Positions 14,791 to 21,446 of a DNA stretch of 21,819 bases are shown in pieces (within the stretch, counting starts at the first letter, position 1; each line of letters opens with the position of its first letter). Below the pieces are notes generated by a model that had not been told where the DNA came from, did not search any database, and saw only the letters and a list, made by a program, of their open reading frames with translations. The stretch spans positions 1 through 21,819 of the forward strand of contig JAMOSA010000292.1 of the NCBI GenBank assembly GCA_027063325.1, given 5' to 3'. The translations under genes were made by a program, and so were the position numbers. This DNA is from Campylobacteraceae bacterium (GTDB lineage Bacteria > Campylobacterota > Campylobacteria > Campylobacterales > Sulfurovaceae).

Positions 14791-16425
14791 TTACATCATA
14801 CCCATTCCACCCATTCCGCCCATATCTGGTACTGCTGGAGTAGAAGGTTTATCCTCTTTGATGTCACTTACAGTAGCTTCTGTTGTAAGGAGTAAACTAG
14901 CTACTGAAGTTGCATTTTGCAATGCAATTCTCTCAACTTTTAGTGGATCAATAATACCTGCTTCAAACATATCTACATACTCACCACTTGCAGCATTGAA
15001 TCCAAGATTTGCTTCATCACTGTTTGCTACTTTATCAGCAATAACACCAGCATCATAACCAGCATTCTCTGCTATTTGCTTAATAGGTGCTTTGATAGCT
15101 CTTAGGATAATCTCAGCTCCTACTTGCTCATCACCCTCTAACTCTAAACTTACAGCATTTGCTGCTTTTACAAGTGCGGCACCACCACCAATTACAATAC
15201 CTTCATCAACTGCTGCTTTAGTAGCACTCAAGGCATCATCCACTCTATCTTTCTTCTCTTTCATTTCAGTCTCAGTTGCAGCACCTACTTTGATAACTGC
15301 TACACCACCACTGAGTTTTGCAAGTCTTTCTTGTAACTTTTCTCTATCATAATCACTTGTAGTATTTTCAATTTGAGCTTTAATTTCTCTTACTCTAGCC
15401 TCAACTGCCTCTTTATCACCCTGTCCATCAACAATTGTAGTATTATCTTTATCAATTACTACTCTTGCTGCTCTTCCTAATTGATCAATTGTAGCTTTCT
15501 CAAGAGTAAGTCCTAACTCTTCAGTAATTACTGTACCACCAGTTAGGATTGCTATATCTTTTAGCATCTCTTTCTTTCTGTCACCAAATCCAGGTGCTTT
15601 TACAGCTGCAATATTTAATATACCTTTTAATCTGTTTAATACAAGTGTTGCCAATGCTTCACCCTCTACATCATCAGCAATAATGAGCAGTGGTCTTCCA
15701 CTTTGTTGAGTCTGCTCAAGTAGAGGAATCAAATCTTTTAGATTACTGATTTTGAAATCAGTTACAAGAATCAAAGGATTTTCTAACTCTGTTGTCATCT
15801 TTTCACTATTTGTTACAAAGTATGGAGACAGATAACCTCTATCAAACTGCATACCCTCAACAACATCAAGCTCATCATTGATACCTTTTGCCTCTTCAAC
15901 TGTAATTACACCATCTTTACCAACTTTTTCCATAGCTTCTGCTATAAGCTCACCAATTTTTTTGTCACTATTAGCTGAAATTGTAGCAACTTGGGCTATC
16001 TCTTTTTTATCTTTTACTTCTCTTGTGATCTTTTTAAGCTCTTCTATAATCGCATTTGAAGCTTTATCCATACCTCTTTTTACTTCGATTGGATTTGCTC
16101 CTGCTGTAATATTTCTAAGACCCTCTTTAAAAATAGACTCAGCCAATACTGTAGCAGTAGTTGTACCATCTCCTGCTTCATCTGCTGTATTTGAAGCTAC
16201 CTCTTTTACAAGTTGTGCACCCATATTCTCAAGTGTATCTGCAAGTTCAATCTCTCTTGCTACTGATACACCATCTTTTGTAATACTTGGAGCTCCAAAG
16301 CTCTTTTGGATAAGTACATTACGACCTCTTGGTCCCATTGTAACCTTAACTGCATCAGCAAGTTTTTTTACACCACTATATAGTCCATTTCTTGCAATAT
16401 CTGAAAAATGAATCTCTTTTGCCAT
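14791..16425 (-). CDS. groEL: Chaperonin GroEL (Hsp60)
   Basis: GroEL forms the double heptameric ring that folds proteins with ATP and GroES in the cytoplasm. The 544-residue product is standard: MAKEIHFSDIARNGLYSGV at the start, VTMGPRGRNVLI, the ATPase motif DEAGDGTTTATVLA, the late nucleotide-binding stretch VDEGIVIGGGAAL, and a Gly-Met-rich tail ending MGGMGGMGMM. AAAGGAGAAG stands before ATG 16425. groES lies 44 bases upstream on the same transcript. No missing residue or second copy is visible. Confidence 0.98.
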   Translation of the reverse strand: MAKEIHFSDIARNGLYSGVKKLADAVKVTMGPRGRNVLIQKSFGAPSITKDGVSVAREIELADTLENMGAQLVKEVASNTADEAGDGTTTATVLAESIFKEGLRNITAGANPIEVKRGMDKASNAIIEELKKITREVKDKKEIAQVATISANSDKKIGELIAEAMEKVGKDGVITVEEAKGINDELDVVEGMQFDRGYLSPYFVTNSEKMTTELENPLILVTDFKISNLKDLIPLLEQTQQSGRPLLIIADDVEGEALATLVLNRLKGILNIAAVKAPGFGDRKKEMLKDIAILTGGTVITEELGLTLEKATIDQLGRAARVVIDKDNTTIVDGQGDKEAVEARVREIKAQIENTTSDYDREKLQERLAKLSGGVAVIKVGAATETEMKEKKDRVDDALSATKAAVDEGIVIGGGAALVKAANAVSLELEGDEQVGAEIILRAIKAPIKQIAENAGYDAGVIADKVANSDEANLGFNAASGEYVDMFEAGIIDPLKVERIALQNATSVASLLLTTEATVSDIKEDKPSTPAVPDMGGMGGMGMM

Positions 16426-16469
16426 ATCTCTTCTCCTTTTAATTATATTCTATGAATCAAACTGAAATA

Positions 16470-16736
16470 CTATTTTAGTAATCCTAAAATCTCATCACTA
16501 TTTAAAATAAGATACTCATTATTATCAAGTACTATTTCACTTCCGCTATACTTAGCAAAAACTACTGTATCACCTTCACTAATACCCTCATCTTTGGCAT
16601 CTGGTCCTACAGCTAAAACTTTTCCTTGAAGTGGTTTCTCTTTTGCATTATCTGGAATAATAATTCCTGATGCTGTAGTTGTTACTTCCTCTTCTCTTTC
16701 AATCAACACTCTATTTGCTAAGGGCTGAAAGTTCAT
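16470..16736 (-). CDS. groES: Co-chaperonin GroES (Hsp10)
   Basis: GroES is the heptameric lid of GroEL. The 88-residue product starts MNFQPLANRVLIEREE and contains the mobile-loop region TTTASGIIIPDNAKEKP, then GKVLAVGPDA and VVFAKYSGSEIVLDNNEYLIL, as in other short GroES proteins. The start is ATG 16736 because AAAGGAG lies five bases upstream. An in-frame ATG at 16796 would add 20 residues but overlaps the -35 box, so it is rejected. First gene of groESL. Confidence 0.97.
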   Translation of the reverse strand: MNFQPLANRVLIEREEEVTTTASGIIIPDNAKEKPLQGKVLAVGPDAKDEGISEGDTVVFAKYSGSEIVLDNNEYLILNSDEILGLLK

Positions 16737-16767
16737 TGTAACTCCTTTTAAATTGAAATTTTGCGGA

Positions 16768-16796
16768 ATTTTAATACATTTTGCTCCAAATGTCAA
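16768..16796 (-). promoter_or_regulatory. Housekeeping-type promoter of groESL
   Basis: Minus-strand TTGACA (plus 16791-16796) and TAAAAT (plus 16768-16773) are separated by 17 bases, with an A/T tract directly upstream like an UP element. The leader to ATG 16736 is about 25 bases. Confidence 0.8.
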
Positions 16797-16823
16797 GCTT
16801 TTTTATAAAAAAATTTAGTTTTT

Positions 16824-16871
16824 TTGAGTCTATATGACTAAACTTTACTTAGTCTAGCTACTTTTGAGTAG
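16824..16871. promoter_or_regulatory. Array of GACT/AGTC half-sites upstream of groESL
   Basis: Three dyads overlap or abut: TTGAGTC-tatat-GACTAAA (16824-16842, one mismatch), GACTAA-N7-TTAGTC (16836-16854, perfect) and CTACT-tttg-AGTAG (16858-16871). They stand just upstream of the groESL -35. TTGAGT resembles half of the HspR HAIR site, but the other half does not fit. No CIRCE element (TTAGCACTC-N9-GAGTGCTAA) is present. Confidence 0.45.
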
Positions 16872-16978
16872 ATATATTATAATCTTTTGATAAATATTAA
16901 GTAATTGACATTATTTAATACTCAAAGTTTAAAGCATAATTAATTTGAGGTAAATTTTGGAAATATTCTATTTTGGTA

Positions 16979-17007
16979 TTGACATCTAGTCAAATCTTTT
17001 ATATAAT
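16979..17007 (+). promoter_or_regulatory. Consensus promoter of the tRNA gene
   Basis: TTGACA (16979-16984) and TATAAT (17002-17007) with exactly 17 bases between: a perfect housekeeping promoter, about 18 bases before the tRNA. The -35 is also the left arm of a TTGAC-atcta-GTCAA dyad (16979-16993). Between this and the groESL array lies AT-rich sequence with one near-Fnr box TTGATAAATATTAA (16887-16900). Confidence 0.85.
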
Positions 17008-17025
17008 GCGACTCCAACTTCAGAT

Positions 17026-17102
17026 GGCTGGGTAGCTCAGCTGGTTAGAGCGCTGGTCTCATAAGCCGGAGGTCGGGGATTCAAGTTCCCCCCCAGCTAC
17101 CA
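17026..17102 (+). tRNA. tRNA-Met (anticodon CAU)
   Basis: The 77 bases fold into a full cloverleaf. The acceptor arm is GGCTGGG with CCCAGCT (first pair G-U), the D stem GCTC/GAGC, the anticodon stem CTGGT/GCCGG with loop CTCATAA (CAU at 17060-17062), and the T stem GGGGA/TCCCC with TTCAAGT. Discriminator A and an encoded CCA follow. The GG start and lack of the C1-A72 mismatch exclude initiator tRNA. CAU could also be a tRNA-Ile whose C34 is modified to lysidine; elongator Met is favoured by general likeness. It ends three bases before the convergent CYTH gene stop, with no clear terminator between. Confidence 0.9.
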
Positions 17103-17105
17103 CTT

Positions 17106-17660
17106 TTAACTCCCAATAAATTTTATACTGTTTGATTTTTCTATCGTTTTTGTTGTATGTAGTATAGGATAACTCAAACTCTTGGCAATAAATGCATTTG
17201 TAAATTGAATGGCATCTGTAACATCATATAGTATAAATGGCTCTAGTAATTTTGGCATACAAAAGCTGTCTAATTTTGATATATCACTAAACTCTATCTC
17301 TAAAAATTGTAACCCCTTTAATGGATTATCAAATATATCAAGTTCAAATCTATAATTATCTATCTCAAAAATAACTCTTCTTTTGGATAAAACCTCTCTA
17401 CCAAACCTCTTTAGTGCATCTGTAAATTCATCTTTTGTTATATACTCTTCTATCTCTTCTCTTACAGCTCCACTGCCTCTTTTACAGGTTTTTATAAACT
17501 TATCTCCATCTTCTCTGTATCTTCTATATTTACAATCATTATCTGGTAAATAAAATTGTCTTAACCTTTTGCTTTTTGTATCAATATTATGCCTTGCAAG
17601 ATAACTCTCAAGCGGATATGATGAGAGCAAAAATTTTTTTTCTATCTCTATATTTTTCAT
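17106..17660 (-). CDS. CYTH-domain (triphosphate tunnel) protein
   Basis: The CYTH fold is an eight-strand beta tunnel that binds triphosphates with metal. Bacterial members include inorganic triphosphatases and class IV adenylate cyclases. The 184-residue product begins with the diagnostic ExExK motif (MKNIEIEKKFLL), then KYRRYREDGDKFIKTCKRG (basic tunnel residues), REEIEEYIT, KRRVIFEIDNYRFELDIFD and FLEIEFSD, in family order. A CHAD domain is absent, so it is a stand-alone CYTH protein. Its ATG overlaps the rnhB stop by one base (TAATG), which indicates coupled translation. The substrate cannot be read from sequence; tripolyphosphate hydrolysis is the commonest activity of such short proteins. 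Confidence 0.85.
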   Translation of the reverse strand: MKNIEIEKKFLLSSYPLESYLARHNIDTKSKRLRQFYLPDNDCKYRRYREDGDKFIKTCKRGSGAVREEIEEYITKDEFTDALKRFGREVLSKRRVIFEIDNYRFELDIFDNPLKGLQFLEIEFSDISKLDSFCMPKLLEPFILYDVTDAIQFTNAFIAKSLSYPILHTTKTIEKSNSIKFIGS

Positions 17661-18268
17661 TATATCTCCTCAAACAGTGATGGCGTAATCAATCTTTTGG
17701 CAACTGTTGAGAATGATACTCTATGTATTGGAGATGGACCATATCTTTGTAACAACTCTTTGTGCTTTTTTGTAGGGTATCCTTTGTGTGAAGCAAAGTT
17801 GTAATTGGGATATACTTTGGAGTAGTGTTTCATAATATTATCTCTTATAACTTTTGCCAAAATACTTGCTGCACTTACTTGGGCTACTTTTGTATCTGCT
17901 TTTATGAGTGTATATACTCCATCTACTCCATAATTGGTATTGCCATCATACAAAAACTTTATGCCACTACCTCCTAACTTATAGACAATATCAACCAGAC
18001 CTAAATGTAAAGATTTGGATAATCCATACTCATCTATATAACTGTTTGGAATTACTACTATATGATATATTGCAGTTGAGACAATCTGTAGATATAACTC
18101 TTCTCTTTTTTTGGCACTTAGCTTTTTTGAATCTGCTAATCCATCTATAGGCTTAGGTAAAATAACTCCTGCTAAAACCAGTGGACCAGCTATTGGTCCT
18201 CTACCTGCTTCATCAATTCCACATAATATATATGGAGTTTCATCTAAATTATCAAAAAGTGTCATCAT
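17660..18268 (-). CDS. rnhB: Ribonuclease HII
   Basis: RNase HII cuts RNA in RNA-DNA hybrids and removes single ribonucleotides from DNA. Visible active-site motifs are GIDEAGRGPIAGP (first Asp-Glu pair), DSKKLS, KADTKVAQVSAASILAKVIRD (third acidic residue) and SHKGYPTKKH. ATG 18268 is preferred because TAGGG lies a few bases upstream and the N-terminal length then fits the family. An ATG at 18301 adds 11 residues without a ribosome binding site. A possible -10 (TATAGT, plus 18325-18330) lies upstream, after the structured intergenic element, so rnhB and the CYTH gene may form a unit separate from panD. Confidence 0.94.
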   Translation of the reverse strand: MMTLFDNLDETPYILCGIDEAGRGPIAGPLVLAGVILPKPIDGLADSKKLSAKKREELYLQIVSTAIYHIVVIPNSYIDEYGLSKSLHLGLVDIVYKLGGSGIKFLYDGNTNYGVDGVYTLIKADTKVAQVSAASILAKVIRDNIMKHYSKVYPNYNFASHKGYPTKKHKELLQRYGPSPIHRVSFSTVAKRLITPSLFEEI

Positions 18269-18302
18269 TTTAGCCCTATTAATTGTCTGTTTACCAATCA
18301 TT

Positions 18303-18520
18303 AGCTGATAGTTAATGGCTATCTACTATACTTTTCCTATCGGAGGGTTGGTGCGGGTCAATCCTCGCGAAACTCCTTGTTTCTAATAGTGATTACACGA
18401 AAAGAGTTTTTTGTGACTCCTTGTTCTCTTTTTGTGTTTGTTTGCATACACAATAAAAACCCCTAAAGACTGAGAGTAAATGTGAGGTGACGCAAAGCGT
18501 CGCCAAGTAATAATAAAGAT
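18303..18520 (+). other. GC-richer, hairpin-rich intergenic element (candidate structured RNA or repeat)
   Basis: The gap between the ankyrin gene and rnhB differs in base composition from its AT-rich surroundings. Hairpins include AGGGTTG/CAATCCT (18344-18365), GAAAC/GTTTC (18369-18383), a 12-bp stem ACACGAAAAGAG / CTCTTTTTGTGT (18395-18437) and GGTGACGC-aaa-GCGTCGCC. The three longer stems each contain one G-T pair that is allowed in plus-strand RNA but is A-C in minus-strand RNA. ACTCCTTGTT occurs twice (18372-18381 and 18416-18425). The tiny frame 18315-18386 (MAIYYTFPIGGLVRVNPRET, then PCF and stop) lies inside. It matches no RNA family I know: it lacks the tell-tale SRP, RNase P and tmRNA segments. 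A dispersed repeat is as likely as an RNA gene. Confidence 0.45.
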
Positions 18521-18573
18521 TATAATTTATATATTATTTTATTTTTGATTCTTACTATTTGGAATTTGAGATA

Positions 18574-19101
18574 TTATTCTTGAGATCTCTTTTCCAAATA
18601 CTCTTTCATTCGTTTTTGCCCCATTTTTGCTGCATAATCTATAGCTCTCATACCATACCTATCTCTTACTTGCAAATTGGCACCCTCTTTTAATAGAAAA
18701 TCAACCATATCATAATCACTAAAACTAGCTGCAAGCATCAATGGAGTCATTCCGCTTTTTCTTTTGGTGCCTACAATATCAATCCCTTTTTCTTTGCAAA
18801 GCTTTACAATGTCACTTCTTCTGTATTTTATAGCTACATCAACTGCACCAAGACCCTCTTTTGTATAGTAATCAAGCTTCATACCAGCATCAATCAGCAT
18901 CTTGATAATATCCAAATCGACACCTTTCATAATAACAAAAAAGAGTAGTGGTATCTCATCTGGATCATCTATCTCTTCATACTCAGCTCCAATTACAACA
19001 TCACTATTTAAGTCAATCCCGCTATCTAACAGCTTTTTGATAGCTACTTGGTTATCATTCTCTATTGCCTCAACAAGGGCATTTAATTTACTACTACTCA
19101 T
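18574..19101 (-). CDS. Ankyrin-repeat protein
   Basis: The 175-residue protein is made almost wholly of ankyrin-type repeats, which bind other proteins. There is a degenerate first unit (LVEAIENDNQVAIKKLLDSG, about 9-28). Others lie at about 48-75 (PLLFFVIMKGVDLDIIKMLI), 83-110 (GAVDVAIKYRRSDIVKLCKE), 117-146 (GMTPLMLAASFSDYDMVDFL) and 150-172 (GMRAIDYAAKMGQKRMKEYL). There is no signal peptide or catalytic domain. An insert rich in acidic residues (EYEEIDDPDE, about 40-49) lies between the first two. The ATG overlaps the ybaB stop as ATGA (19098-19101), so it is translated with panD-ybaB; its partner is unknown. Confidence 0.88.
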   Translation of the reverse strand: MSSSKLNALVEAIENDNQVAIKKLLDSGIDLNSDVVIGAEYEEIDDPDEIPLLFFVIMKGVDLDIIKMLIDAGMKLDYYTKEGLGAVDVAIKYRRSDIVKLCKEKGIDIVGTKRKSGMTPLMLAASFSDYDMVDFLLKEGANLQVRDRYGMRAIDYAAKMGQKRMKEYLEKRSQE

Positions 19102-19409
19102 GATGCAAAAGGGTTCATTCCACCAAGCATACCAAGAGCTTGAGATTTTTTATTCTCTTCTACACTCTTTAATACCTCATTGATTGTACTAATTAAGAGA
19201 ATTTGCAAAGACTCTTTATCTTCAAGTAGTGAATCATCTATATTTATATCTACTATCTCACCCATTCCATTGGCTTGAACCTCTACCATTCCACCACCGC
19301 CATGAGCAGTTAAGATAGTCTCTTTTGATTTTTCCTGTATCTCTTGAGCCTTCTGTTGCATCTGCTCCATCATTTTACCCATATTTTTTAGATCCAATCC
19401 CTCAAACAT
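19098..19409 (-). CDS. YbaB/EbfC family nucleoid-associated protein
   Basis: YbaB proteins are small dimeric DNA-binding proteins. The 103-residue product has the typical order: a methionine- and glutamine-rich N-terminal helix (GLDLKNMGKMMEQMQQKAQE), GGGGMVEVQANGMGEIVDINID in the beta sheet, LLEDKESLQILLISTINEVL and a short Gly/Met-rich tail. AAAGGAGAAG lies before ATG 19409, 11 bases after the panD stop. The panD-ybaB order is shared with other Campylobacterota. Confidence 0.94.
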   Translation of the reverse strand: MFEGLDLKNMGKMMEQMQQKAQEIQEKSKETILTAHGGGGMVEVQANGMGEIVDINIDDSLLEDKESLQILLISTINEVLKSVEENKKSQALGMLGGMNPFAS

Positions 19410-19420
19410 CTCTTCTCCTT

Positions 19421-19789
19421 TTACTCCAGCCCCTCAAATTTTTGGGCTATTGAATTGTCTTCATCTACTATTACTATCTTTGGTTTAAATCTATCTGCCT
19501 CTTCACTACTCATTAAAGCATAAGCAATTATAATAATTTTATCACCCTTTTGTACTTTTCTAGCAGCTGCACCATTTAAGCATATATCCTTATTACCTCT
19601 TTTACCAGGTATTATATAGGTAGAAAATCTCTCGCCATTGTTTATATTTACTATATCTACCTTTTGTCCTACCCTCATATCCGAAGCTTCCAACAACTCT
19701 GTATCAATAGTAATAGATCCTACATAATCCAAGTTTGCATCAGTAACAGTAGCACGATGAATTTTGCTATAGAGCATTGTTATTTGCAT
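19421..19789 (-). CDS. panD: Aspartate 1-decarboxylase proenzyme
   Basis: PanD makes beta-alanine from aspartate for pantothenate and CoA. It is made as a proenzyme that cuts itself between Gly24 and Ser25 to give a pyruvoyl group. With the start at ATG 19789 the numbering fits exactly: MQITMLYSKIHRATVT with Lys9 and His11, YVGSITID with Gly24-Ser25, Arg54 and Tyr58 (GERFSTY), and Asn72-Gly-Ala-Ala. AAAGGA lies five bases before this ATG; an in-frame ATG seven codons upstream (19810) is rejected. The product is 122 residues, normal length. First gene of panD-ybaB-ankyrin. Confidence 0.96.
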   Translation of the reverse strand: MQITMLYSKIHRATVTDANLDYVGSITIDTELLEASDMRVGQKVDIVNINNGERFSTYIIPGKRGNKDICLNGAAARKVQKGDKIIIIAYALMSSEEADRFKPKIVIVDEDNSIAQKFEGLE

Positions 19790-19861
19790 CTTATTCCTTT
19801 GTATATACATGGAAGTTGTAAGTTATATACTCTACAAATACATAACTTATAACTCTTTTTA

Positions 19862-19870
19862 ATTATATCA
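19862..19870 (-). promoter_or_regulatory. Extended -10 promoter of panD with a dyad in the leader
   Basis: On the minus strand TGATATAAT is a perfect extended -10. The leader of about 65 bases contains TAAGTTAT (19819-19826) and ATAACTTA (19842-19849), an 8-15-8 inverted repeat that could act as operator or RNA hairpin. Confidence 0.6.
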
Positions 19871-19874
19871 TATA

Positions 19875-19901
19875 GAGTAAAATGGCAAAAGCCACTTACT
19901 C
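19875..19901 (-). terminator. Hairpin after the ferredoxin gene
   Basis: GAGTAA...TGGC pairs with GCCA...TTACTC around AAAA, with one bulge. On the minus strand it follows the ferredoxin stop directly. No T-tract follows because the panD promoter begins there, so termination efficiency is uncertain. Confidence 0.5.
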
Positions 19902-19908
19902 CATACAG

Positions 19909-20289
19909 TTATCTTGCCATACTACTTGGCTCTATAGGCTCACCCCAGAACTCTTCTGGTATTACATACTCTTCTACTACATTTCCACCTAATATATGCT
20001 CTTCAATTATGCGATCAATTTTCTCTTTTGTTAAATTGATATACATAGTATGACCAGGCTCAACTAACATAACAGGACCTTGTTGGCATCTACCAAGACA
20101 ACCAGTTTGAACTGGTTGAACTGTACCAATAATCCCTTTCATCATCAATTGTTGAGCCATATATTGAAATAGCTGTTGAGATTCTGGATCATTTTGACTT
20201 ACACAACTAGGCTTTGGCATCCCCGGAGGTGCACTTTGTTGGCATTTGAATATATAAAATGCTGGTTGTGGCATTCCTTGCATCATCAT
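19909..20289 (-). CDS. Thioredoxin-like [2Fe-2S] ferredoxin
   Basis: The 126-residue protein fits the thioredoxin-fold ferredoxins (as in NuoE and stand-alone forms). Cys16 lies in FKCQQSAPPGMPKPSC with Cys29, and Cys64 and Cys68 lie in TGCLGRCQQGP; these four would hold the cluster. A helical stretch between them (DPESQQLFQYMAQQLMMKG) and VMLVEPGHTMYINLTKE after them follow the family pattern. Three ATG codons stand in a row; AAGGAG is close to the first (20289), so the second at 20286 may be the better start. It is divergent from the FmdE-like operon with overlapping control sequences. Electron partner unknown. Confidence 0.9.
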   Translation of the reverse strand: MMMQGMPQPAFYIFKCQQSAPPGMPKPSCVSQNDPESQQLFQYMAQQLMMKGIIGTVQPVQTGCLGRCQQGPVMLVEPGHTMYINLTKEKIDRIIEEHILGGNVVEEYVIPEEFWGEPIEPSSMAR

Positions 20290-20327
20290 TAACTCCTTAA
20301 TTCGGACAAAATTTATCTTATTTTATT

Positions 20328-20360
20328 ATTTTATCATAATTTTCTGATACAATGATAAAA
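20328..20360. promoter_or_regulatory. Divergent promoters of ferredoxin and FmdE-like operon with an inverted repeat
   Basis: The minus-strand extended -10 TGATAAAAT occupies 20328-20336. The plus-strand extended -10 TGATACAAT occupies 20345-20353. TTTTATCA (20329-20336) and TGATAAAA (20353-20360) form an 8-16-8 inverted repeat that touches both -10 boxes, so one protein could control both directions. Part of this symmetry follows from the two similar -10 sequences. Confidence 0.5.
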
Positions 20361-20392
20361 AATATCAATAACTAAATAAGAAGAGGTAAAGT

Positions 20393-20995
20393 ATGAAATA
20401 TCCAGAGTTTTTTGACAAGGTAGAGAGTATTGAGTTATATGATGAGTTATCAGAATTTTTAGGTGCTATCGAAAATGGTATTATAGAGATAACATATTTA
20501 GATTGTGTCAAGTTGGCAGGACACTCTTGTCCAACTGTTGCAGGAGCCTATATAGCTACAATAGTAGCTCTAAGAGAACTCTTTAAGACTGAATTACCAT
20601 CAAGAAGTAATATTACTGTAGAATTAAAAAATCCAAAAGATGAGGGAGTTACAGGAGTAATTGGTACTGTTGTAGCATATATATGTGGTGCTTCTGATGA
20701 GGGTGGATTTGCCGGAATTGGTGGTAAAATGTCAAGAAGAGGATTACTACATTATAATTGCAATATAGAAGGTGATATAAAATTGACAGATAATAATACA
20801 AACAGAAGTATAAATGTATCTATATCCACATCCTTGGTTCCTGGTAATCCGGATATGATGCCACTAATGCAAAAGGCTCTTAGTGGTATAGCAACCAAAG
20901 AGGAGATAGAAAAGTTTAGAGATATGTGGCAAGGTAGAGTAGAGTATATGCTAACACATAATGAGCTTTGGGATAAAATAGCAAAAATTTCATAA
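20393..20995 (+). CDS. FmdE-like domain protein (metal-binding, function unknown)
   Basis: The 200-residue product resembles the N-terminal domain of FmdE (formylmethanofuran dehydrogenase subunit E family), which occurs widely outside methanogens with no known role there. The key stretch is LDCVKLAGHSCPTVAGAYIA with Cys38, His44 and Cys46, a likely metal site. Further Cys98 (YICGASDEGGF) and Cys123 are present. There is no signal peptide, membrane helix or C-terminal zinc-finger segment. No formylmethanofuran pathway is expected in such an organism, so the name should not be taken literally. AAGAGGTAAAG precedes ATG 20393. The next gene starts 10 bases after the stop with AAAGGAGAG, so it heads a probable four-gene operon. 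Confidence 0.75.
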   Translation: MKYPEFFDKVESIELYDELSEFLGAIENGIIEITYLDCVKLAGHSCPTVAGAYIATIVALRELFKTELPSRSNITVELKNPKDEGVTGVIGTVVAYICGASDEGGFAGIGGKMSRRGLLHYNCNIEGDIKLTDNNTNRSINVSISTSLVPGNPDMMPLMQKALSGIATKEEIEKFRDMWQGRVEYMLTHNELWDKIAKIS

Positions 20996-21005
20996 AGGAG
21001 AGAGT

Positions 21006-21446
21006 ATGCAGATTTCAAACTATCTTACAAATGAACACAGAGAGTGTGATACAATATTTGCCAATGCAGAAAAAGAGGCATCACAAGGGAATTGGGAAGA
21101 GGTTCAAAAGAGCTTTTTAGAGTTTGCAAATGAGACACTGACACACTTTAAAAAGGAAGAAGATGAACTCTTTCCTACTTTTGAAGAGATAACAGGCAGT
21201 TCAGATGGACCAACTCAAGTAATGAGATATGAGCATGAGCAAGTTAGAGGATTGATTGGAAAAATGGCCGAAGCTGTAGAAAATAGAGATAAAGATGCAT
21301 TTTTATCCATGGCTGAATCTATGATGATTTTACTCCAACAGCACAATATGAAAGAGGAGCAGATGCTATATGCAATGTGTGATAGAGTATTACCTCCGCA
21401 AAAAAGGGCAGAAGTTATAGAAAAGATGGGAGCTATTAAATTGTGA
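21006..21446 (+). CDS. Hemerythrin-domain protein
   Basis: The 146-residue four-helix bundle carries the ligands expected for a non-heme di-iron site: His11 (NEHRECD), His47 with Glu51 (THFKKEEDELF), His77 (YEHEQ) and His113 with Glu117 (QQHNMKEEQMLY). Bacterial hemerythrins bind oxygen or act in NO, oxygen and iron handling; the HxxxE repeats also resemble the Ric/YtfE type. It has no signal peptide and no fused sensor domain. AAAGGAGAG lies before ATG 21006. The next gene begins with GTG overlapping its stop (GTGA, 21443-21446), so the two are coupled. Confidence 0.9.
   Translation: MQISNYLTNEHRECDTIFANAEKEASQGNWEEVQKSFLEFANETLTHFKKEEDELFPTFEEITGSSDGPTQVMRYEHEQVRGLIGKMAEAVENRDKDAFLSMAESMMILLQQHNMKEEQMLYAMCDRVLPPQKRAEVIEKMGAIKL

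Noticed and set aside
15878..16411. 177-codon open frame opposite groEL
   Set aside because: Shadow of a highly conserved gene; Ser/Ala/Ile-rich composition without motifs.
16737..16796. N-terminal extension of groES
   Set aside because: Overlaps the promoter; the internal ATG has an ideal ribosome binding site and gives the family start.
16737..17025. CIRCE element for HrcA control of groESL
   Set aside because: No TTAGCACTC / GAGTGCTAA pair in this gap on either strand.
17026..17102. Initiator tRNA-fMet
   Set aside because: The gene starts with GG and has an almost fully paired acceptor arm; it lacks the C1-A72 mismatch and the three G-C pairs of the initiator anticodon stem.
18303..18520. 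Known structural RNA (SRP RNA, RNase P, tmRNA, 6S)
   Set aside because: The hallmark segments, such as GGAAGG-AAGCAG of SRP RNA and the RNase P core, are absent. 6S RNA cannot be fully excluded, since it is recognised by shape, but the ends do not pair into one long rod.
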